From NCBI GenBank assembly GCA_947259925.1, contig CAMYOG010000005.1:62001-126000 (forward strand): a stretch of 64,000 bases of DNA, written 5' to 3'. The notes under the pieces are model-generated. The model was not told the DNA's origin and made no database searches. It saw only the letters and a program-made list of their open reading frames with translations. Positions 59,265 through 64,000 of this stretch are shown one piece after another (the stretch's first letter is position 1; each line of letters starts with the position of its first letter). The position numbers and the translations under genes were made by a program. The stretch comes from Thermoanaerobaculia bacterium (GTDB lineage: Bacteria; Acidobacteriota; Thermoanaerobaculia; Multivoradales; JAHEKO01).

Positions 59265-62108
59265 TCAGGCCGGGCCCCGGTCGATCACCCAGCGCGCGGT
59301 CTCGCGCACGAGCGGATCGCCGGCCCGGGCGGAGAGCTCGCGCACTCGCTGGTAGAGATCGCTCGAGCGGTTGACGTGCACCGCATAGAGCGCCGCCAGC
59401 ACCATGCCGTGCCCCTCCTGGTCGTGGGGGTCGTCTTCGGAGAGCAGATCGCGCAACGTCGAGCTGGGAGAGGCGACCGGAATCTCGAACAGCCGCCAGG
59501 CGTTGAGCAGCTTGTCGCGGACCGGCAGATCGTCGATCACCGCGAAGACCGCGCGCCGGCAGTCACCCGAGAGCAGATTGTCGAGGTACTCGAGGCTGTG
59601 GGCTCGATCCTGCGAGCCGCCGCGCGTCAGGCCACGGTAGGCGGCCTCGATGTCCTGGCTGTCGTAGAGAATCGACAGCAGCCGGAAGAGATTGTCGACG
59701 TGGTCGCAGGCGCGCTCGGCGAGCAGCCGATCGAGCAGGTCGGGAGCTGCTTGCTCGAGCCAGCGGGGCCGTACCCCCGAGCAGTCGGCGTCGGCCAGTA
59801 GCTTGAGTCCGTGCAGCCTGGCCAGGTTCTGGAGATAGGCGCGCGCTTCCGCCGTCAGGCCGGCTTCGATCAGCTCGACTGCCTGCTCGTCGAGCTCGAG
59901 CAGGTCCTGGCCATCTCTCAGGGCCTTGATCAGCTTGCTGCGGGTGAACAGGTCATCCGCGGAAGCGAGCGCCTCGGTCAACGCTCGCGTGGCGGCTGGG
60001 CTCTCGATCAGCTCGAGCACCCGGGGCAGGGCACGCCGCACCCAGATCGGCTCCTCCGGGTCGGTCAGGAAATGGCTGAGGGCGGGGATCACGGGATCGC
60101 CGAAGGCGATCAGGGCGGCTCGGGCCTCTCGCTTGACGCGCCGATCCCTGAGCAGAGAGACCAGCGTCGGCAGGTAGTGCGGGCTGGAGCCGTCGCGCAG
60201 AACCCGCTGCCGAACCGCCGCGACCGCGGCCCGGACGACCTCCGGCTCGCGATCGTAGAGCAGCGCGATCAGCTGCTCGCGATAGAGCGGCTCGCCGATG
60301 GCGCCGATCGCCCGCGTCGCCTCGCTCCTGACCTCGGCGTCGCCATCGAGGATCAGCTCGTCGAGCACCTTCTTGGCTGCCGCTCGCATCTCGTCGTCGC
60401 CATGGTTGGTCAGGCAGGCGACCGCCGCGGCGCGCACCCCGGCGTCGGGCTCGTCCAGCCTGGGGAGCATCAGCTCGCTCACGTCCTGACCGTGCAGATC
60501 GGCGAGCACCCGGATCGCTTCGGCGCGGACGTCCGGGTCTTCGTCTCCGAGCCGGCGCTCGATCAGCGGCACCGCGTCCAGCCGGCCGGCGAGCGCCAAG
60601 ACCGAGAGCGTCTTGCGCCGGACCTGCGGATCGTCGTGGTAGAGCAGCAGCGGCGGTATGAGGCTCAGTCGGCCGTGCGACGAGAGGATCTCGAGGCTGT
60701 GGAGGACCTGCCGCCGGTCGCTCGAGGCGAGCGACTGCATCAACAGCTCGAGGGTGACCGGGTCCGAGAGGTCGATCGGGATCGTCGAATCGACGGTGCG
60801 GTGCTGGAGCCCGGCGCGGAACGCTCGCACGTACTCGCGATAGACTCCGATCGTGACCCCGACCCAGGCGATCGCCAGGGCGGTAGAGAGCCAGGCGGTC
60901 TGGGCGGCGGTCATCAGGCCGAAGGTGACCGGTAGGAGCAACAGCGCCGCCAGTCCCTTGGCTCCCCGCTGGAGGACGACGTCGATGAACGCCTTGGCCT
61001 GCATCCTGAGCTTCGTCGGTACCGGCAGGAAGAGCAGCTCGCGGGTGGCCTGATCGATCGAGTAGCGGAGGCCGTTGTCGCCGATCTTCAGGACCAGCGC
61101 CGCGGCGATGACCAGGCTCGGCATCATCCCCGCCGCCACCAGCAGGGCGGCCGAGCCGAGCGCCAGGCTGACCGGCAGGATCCGCATCGCGAACGAGATC
61201 CCGAGCGTGCGGTGGATGCGACCGGTGAACACCAGTTGAAAGATCACCGCTGAGATGCCCATGACGCTGAAGAAGTTGCCGAAGAAGGCGGTTCGCTCCA
61301 CCAGCCCGGCGGTGCGGCTCTCGACCGCCCAGTTGAACTGAAGATCGACGATCTGGGCGACGACCACCGAGATCACCATCAGGATCGCGATCCAGCGGAG
61401 CTGCGCCGAGTTCTTGAGAGTCTCCAGACCACCCTGCGCCTTGGCGAACTTGCCGATCGCCGCGCTGATCGACGGGCCGTCCGGATGCGGATGGTGGAGC
61501 CCGCGCCACTGCAGGAGAACGGCGACCCCGACTAGCGCCACCGCCGCGGCGACGAGCGGACCGCCGACCGGCGCTATCTCGGTCGTGAGCCGCGCGGTCT
61601 GGCCGCCCGCGATTCCACCGAGCAGGCCGCCGGCGCCGATGAAGCCGAACAGCCGGCGCGCCTGTCGGGCGTCGAGGCTGTGGTTCGCGAGCGTCCAGAA
61701 CTGGCTGATCAGCATCGCGTAGACGATCGAGGTCGCGACGTAGAACGCCGCCGGCACCCACGGCCACGGCTGCCTGAGGAGCGCCCAGAAGCCGATCACG
61801 CCGGCCGCCACCAGCAGGTTCGATAGCTGGATCAGGTGGCGGATCGAGAATCGATCGGCCCATCGGCTGTACAACCGCAGAAACGGGTAGGAGAGGAGCG
61901 CCACCAGCAGGTAGACGATCGGCAGACGGTCGGCGCCCTGCGCCTCGAGGAACGCCGACTGGCGCAGCGTCTTGGTCGTGATCTGGAAGGTGGTGATCAG
62001 AAAGAAGCTCGAAAAGAGCGTCAGCGCGAGCGCCGCCTCGCCGGCGCGCAGATCGACGCCGAGCCGCAGCAGGGGTCGCTGCCAGAATGGGGGCTGGGCG
62101 GAGCTCAT
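59265..62108 (-). CDS. Npt-like (ATP:ADP antiporter-related) MFS transporter fused to HEAT repeats
   Basis: 947 residues. Residues about 25-440 have about 12 membrane helices. The N-terminal part (LFSSFFLITTFQITTKTLRQSAFLEAQG, then LPIVYLLVALLSYPFLRLYSRWADR) resembles Npt1/Npt2-type nucleotide transporters within the MFS fold. Residues about 450-760 are some eight HEAT repeats (LGDEDPDVRAEAIRVLADL, LILDGDAEVRSEATRAIGAIG), and a helical C-terminal part follows. The substrate may be nucleotides but is not proven. It lies 26 nt before the cNMP gene and 25 nt after the SpoIIE phosphatase gene in one operon. Such transporters are known from Acidobacteriota and intracellular bacteria. Confidence 0.78.
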   Translation of the reverse strand: MSSAQPPFWQRPLLRLGVDLRAGEAALALTLFSSFFLITTFQITTKTLRQSAFLEAQGADRLPIVYLLVALLSYPFLRLYSRWADRFSIRHLIQLSNLLVAAGVIGFWALLRQPWPWVPAAFYVATSIVYAMLISQFWTLANHSLDARQARRLFGFIGAGGLLGGIAGGQTARLTTEIAPVGGPLVAAAVALVGVAVLLQWRGLHHPHPDGPSISAAIGKFAKAQGGLETLKNSAQLRWIAILMVISVVVAQIVDLQFNWAVESRTAGLVERTAFFGNFFSVMGISAVIFQLVFTGRIHRTLGISFAMRILPVSLALGSAALLVAAGMMPSLVIAAALVLKIGDNGLRYSIDQATRELLFLPVPTKLRMQAKAFIDVVLQRGAKGLAALLLLPVTFGLMTAAQTAWLSTALAIAWVGVTIGVYREYVRAFRAGLQHRTVDSTIPIDLSDPVTLELLMQSLASSDRRQVLHSLEILSSHGRLSLIPPLLLYHDDPQVRRKTLSVLALAGRLDAVPLIERRLGDEDPDVRAEAIRVLADLHGQDVSELMLPRLDEPDAGVRAAAVACLTNHGDDEMRAAAKKVLDELILDGDAEVRSEATRAIGAIGEPLYREQLIALLYDREPEVVRAAVAAVRQRVLRDGSSPHYLPTLVSLLRDRRVKREARAALIAFGDPVIPALSHFLTDPEEPIWVRRALPRVLELIESPAATRALTEALASADDLFTRSKLIKALRDGQDLLELDEQAVELIEAGLTAEARAYLQNLARLHGLKLLADADCSGVRPRWLEQAAPDLLDRLLAERACDHVDNLFRLLSILYDSQDIEAAYRGLTRGGSQDRAHSLEYLDNLLSGDCRRAVFAVIDDLPVRDKLLNAWRLFEIPVASPSSTLRDLLSEDDPHDQEGHGMVLAALYAVHVNRSSDLYQRVRELSARAGDPLVRETARWVIDRGPA

Positions 62109-62133
62109 GGTCTCGGCCGCGCCGGCCGCGGGA

Positions 62134-63789
62134 TCAGACCGCCTCGCGTCTGAGCATCACCAGGGTCCGGTCGTCGGCGAACGGCACACCGCGAACGAAC
62201 TCGTTGAGCGTCTTCTCGATCCCCTCGTTCACCTCGCCGAGGCTCTGACCGCGCAGGGCCTGACACGCCTCCAGCAATCGGTCGGTCCCGAACTCCTCCT
62301 CGTCCGGATTCTCGGCCTCGGTGATGCCGTCGGTGTACATGATCAGCGTGTCACCCGGTCCGAGCTTCGTCTCCTTGCTGCCGTAGGTCGCGTCCGGCAT
62401 CAGACCGATCGGCATACCGGTCGGCCCGAGCAGCTCGGCCTCCCCGCCAGCGCGGACTAGCAGCGCCGGGTTGTGGCCAGCGTTGGTGTAGCTGATGGTT
62501 CCGGTCTCGTGGTCGAGGATCGCCAGGAACGCGGTGGCGTACTTGGCCGGCAGGGTGCGCGCGTACAGTCGTCGACCGACCAGAGCACAGACCTGATCGG
62601 TCGGATGTCCGACCTCGATCGGTCCCGCCGCCAGAGCCTCGAGCGACGCGGTCAGGAAGGCGGCGGCGATCCCCTTGCCCGAGACGTCAGCGACCAGGAA
62701 GAACGACTCGCTCCCGTCGTTGCGCTGGAAGACCTCGTAGAGGTCGCCGGAGACGCCGCGCGACGGCATGTTGCCGCCGAGCAGCGTGTAGCCGGCGACG
62801 TCCGGCAGCTCGGAGGGGAGCAGGGCGACCTGGATCTGGCGGGCCAGCTTCAACTCCTCCTCGAGTCGCTGACGCTCGGCGGCCTCGGCCGCCAGCGAGA
62901 TATTGCGCAGGTGCATCGCCGCGACCGAAGCCAACGAGACCAACAGCTCCATGTCGGCTTCGTCGAAGCGCCGCAGGTGCGCGCGCGAGCTGAGGGCGAT
63001 CATCCCCAGCGTCCCCTCCGGATCGAGCAGCGGGGCCGCTACCAGGCTCTGGATGCCCGAGCTCAGGATGCTGCGGGCACCGGCGAACCGCTCGTCGGTC
63101 TGGACGTCGAGCACCAGGGCGGCCATCCCCTTCTCGGCCACCTCGTTGATCAGCGTGGTGGAGAAGGCGTAGTTCGGCTCCTGGCCGGGGACCGTGCGGT
63201 ACGCCGCGCGGTAGAACTCCTCCAGCCGCCGCAGGTAGATCACACCCTCCTCGGGGCGCAGGTGGTCGAACGCGCGCGCGAGAATCAGATCGAGGAGGTC
63301 CTGCATCTCGATCGATCCGCTCAGTGTCTGGTGGATGTCGTTGAGCATCGACAAGCGGTCGGCGATCCGTCGCAGGGCGTCGGGGGCGTCGGTCTCGCTC
63401 GCCGACTCTGCGTGGCTGTCGATCAACTCGGCCGCGCGCCGGAAGACCGTGTGCTGACCGAGATCGCTGCCCGAGCCGTCCGCCGATGGCGGCGGCGACG
63501 ACGCGACCCGGACCGAGACCACGCTGCCGCACAGCTGCAGATCGTCCCCGGCCTTGACCTTGGTGGCGCTTTCGATCGGGTGGCCGTTGAGCAGGGTGCC
63601 GTTGCGCGAGCCCAGGTCCTCGGCCATCCAGTCGTCTCCCTGCTTGAAGAGGCGCGCATGCTGGCGCGACAGGAAGCGGTCGGCGATCATCAGATCAGAC
63701 TCGGACGATCGACCGATGACCAGGCTGTCGCCCTCGAGCAGGCGGTCGAACGGGTCCCCGTGGGCCGGTACCACGTGCAGCCGATACAT
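62134..63789 (-). CDS. FHA-GAF-SpoIIE (PP2C) serine phosphatase
   Basis: 551 residues. The FHA domain (about 1-95: LVIGRSSESDLMI, SRQHARLF, DLGSRNGTLLNG) binds phosphothreonine. A GAF domain (about 165-310) senses a small ligand. The C-terminal PP2C/SpoIIE domain (about 325-550) has FFLVADVSGKGIAAAF, YTNAGHNPALLV and IMYTDGITEAENPDEEEFG with the metal-binding Asp residues. It probably dephosphorylates a STAS protein such as that encoded at 2958, and reads Ser/Thr kinase signals (a kinase is at 33166). It heads the five-gene operon. TAGACT (63806-63801 on this strand) lies 11 nt before ATG 63789. Confidence 0.92.
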   Translation of the reverse strand: MYRLHVVPAHGDPFDRLLEGDSLVIGRSSESDLMIADRFLSRQHARLFKQGDDWMAEDLGSRNGTLLNGHPIESATKVKAGDDLQLCGSVVSVRVASSPPPSADGSGSDLGQHTVFRRAAELIDSHAESASETDAPDALRRIADRLSMLNDIHQTLSGSIEMQDLLDLILARAFDHLRPEEGVIYLRRLEEFYRAAYRTVPGQEPNYAFSTTLINEVAEKGMAALVLDVQTDERFAGARSILSSGIQSLVAAPLLDPEGTLGMIALSSRAHLRRFDEADMELLVSLASVAAMHLRNISLAAEAAERQRLEEELKLARQIQVALLPSELPDVAGYTLLGGNMPSRGVSGDLYEVFQRNDGSESFFLVADVSGKGIAAAFLTASLEALAAGPIEVGHPTDQVCALVGRRLYARTLPAKYATAFLAILDHETGTISYTNAGHNPALLVRAGGEAELLGPTGMPIGLMPDATYGSKETKLGPGDTLIMYTDGITEAENPDEEEFGTDRLLEACQALRGQSLGEVNEGIEKTLNEFVRGVPFADDRTLVMLRREAV

Positions 63790-63809
63790 GGAGCGCGCCT
63801 AGTCTAGCA

Positions 63810-64000
63810 GTGAAACCTCCCGATTCGGACCAGCCGGCACCGGAAGGGGAGGCGGTATATTCGGCGGCGGTGACTCGTGTCGGCATCGTCGACCTCGGCT
63901 CCAACACCGCACGACTGGTCGTCTTCGATTTCGAGCCCGGCCGATGGTTCTTCCTGGCCGACGAGATCCGCGAGCGGGTGCGGCTGGGACAGGGGCTGGG
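63810..64000 (+). CDS. Ppx/GppA-family phosphatase, 3' end outside window
   Basis: The first 63 codons of an exopolyphosphatase/pppGpp phosphatase: RVGIVDLGSNTARLVVFDF is the N-terminal phosphate-binding motif of the ASKHA fold, and LADEIRERVRLGQGLG follows. These enzymes degrade polyphosphate or convert pppGpp to ppGpp. Two starts are possible in frame: GTG 63810, 4 nt after a TAGTCT element, or GTG 63870, 8 nt after a TATATT. Homology starts only after the second, so 63870 is at least as likely. It is divergent from the SpoIIE phosphatase. Confidence 0.8.
   Translation, partial: MKPPDSDQPAPEGEAVYSAAVTRVGIVDLGSNTARLVVFDFEPGRWFFLADEIRERVRLGQGL

Overview
The window is a GC-rich (roughly two-thirds G+C) chromosomal segment of a diderm bacterium: it encodes a TonB-dependent receptor, a FadL-like porin, an RND efflux pair, SppA and many exported proteins. 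The mix of families (DUF3014, DUF1820, DUF4097, a Lon N-terminal domain protein, a right-handed beta-helix protein with an adhesin-like C-terminal domain, an Npt-type transporter fused to HEAT repeats) is most like Acidobacteriota, perhaps Thermoanaerobaculia. That placement is inference. No phage, integrase or CRISPR array is seen; apart from palindromic and dispersed repeats this is core chromosome.

Layout. 1-3666 (minus): a signalling block of an HATPase anti-sigma kinase, a STAS protein, an ECF sigma factor, an anti-sigma-like membrane protein carrying 29 tandem nonapeptide repeats, and a partial exported gluzincin. 3843-7700 (plus): ankyrin protein, SGNH hydrolase, CpsB/CapC-like phosphoesterase and GDP-mannose 4,6-dehydratase. 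7697-11394 (minus): CysQ-like phosphatase, bifunctional Sat-CysC and mannose-6-phosphate isomerase. 11743-17143: infC with an AUA start, ornithine aminotransferase-like enzyme, LOG protein, EamA transporter, PlsC-like acyltransferase and FabI. 17561-22264: a c-di-GMP-I riboswitch ahead of a two-gene exported-protein operon, a FadL-like porin, and a small SelW-like selenoprotein gene with an in-frame UGA. 22407-29603: the imuA-imuB/dnaE2 mutasome, split by a diguanylate cyclase gene. 30179-48541: gcvP, a receptor Ser/Thr kinase, housekeeping and envelope genes, a TonB receptor, sppA and an antiporter. 48680-55719: RND efflux, paired exported proteins, glutamine amidotransferase, SprT-like protein and HU. 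55993-63789 (minus): a probable five-gene operon of FHA-GAF-SpoIIE phosphatase, Npt-like transporter-HEAT fusion, cNMP-binding protein, exported phosphatase-kinase fusion and nitroreductase. 63810 onward: start of a Ppx/GppA gene.

Most notable signals: (1) the UGA-containing selenoprotein gene with a matching bacterial SECIS hairpin; (2) GGGGACAGGT-type palindromes inserted in frame twice inside dnaE2, and once between two convergent genes whose stop codons both lie in the palindrome; (3) an almost identical promoter/operator upstream of imuA and dnaE2; (4) many genes whose -10 element lies only 4-9 nt before the start codon, implying leaderless mRNAs; (5) an exported phosphatase-kinase fusion in one operon with a putative nucleotide transporter; (6) the nonapeptide-repeat anti-sigma-like protein.
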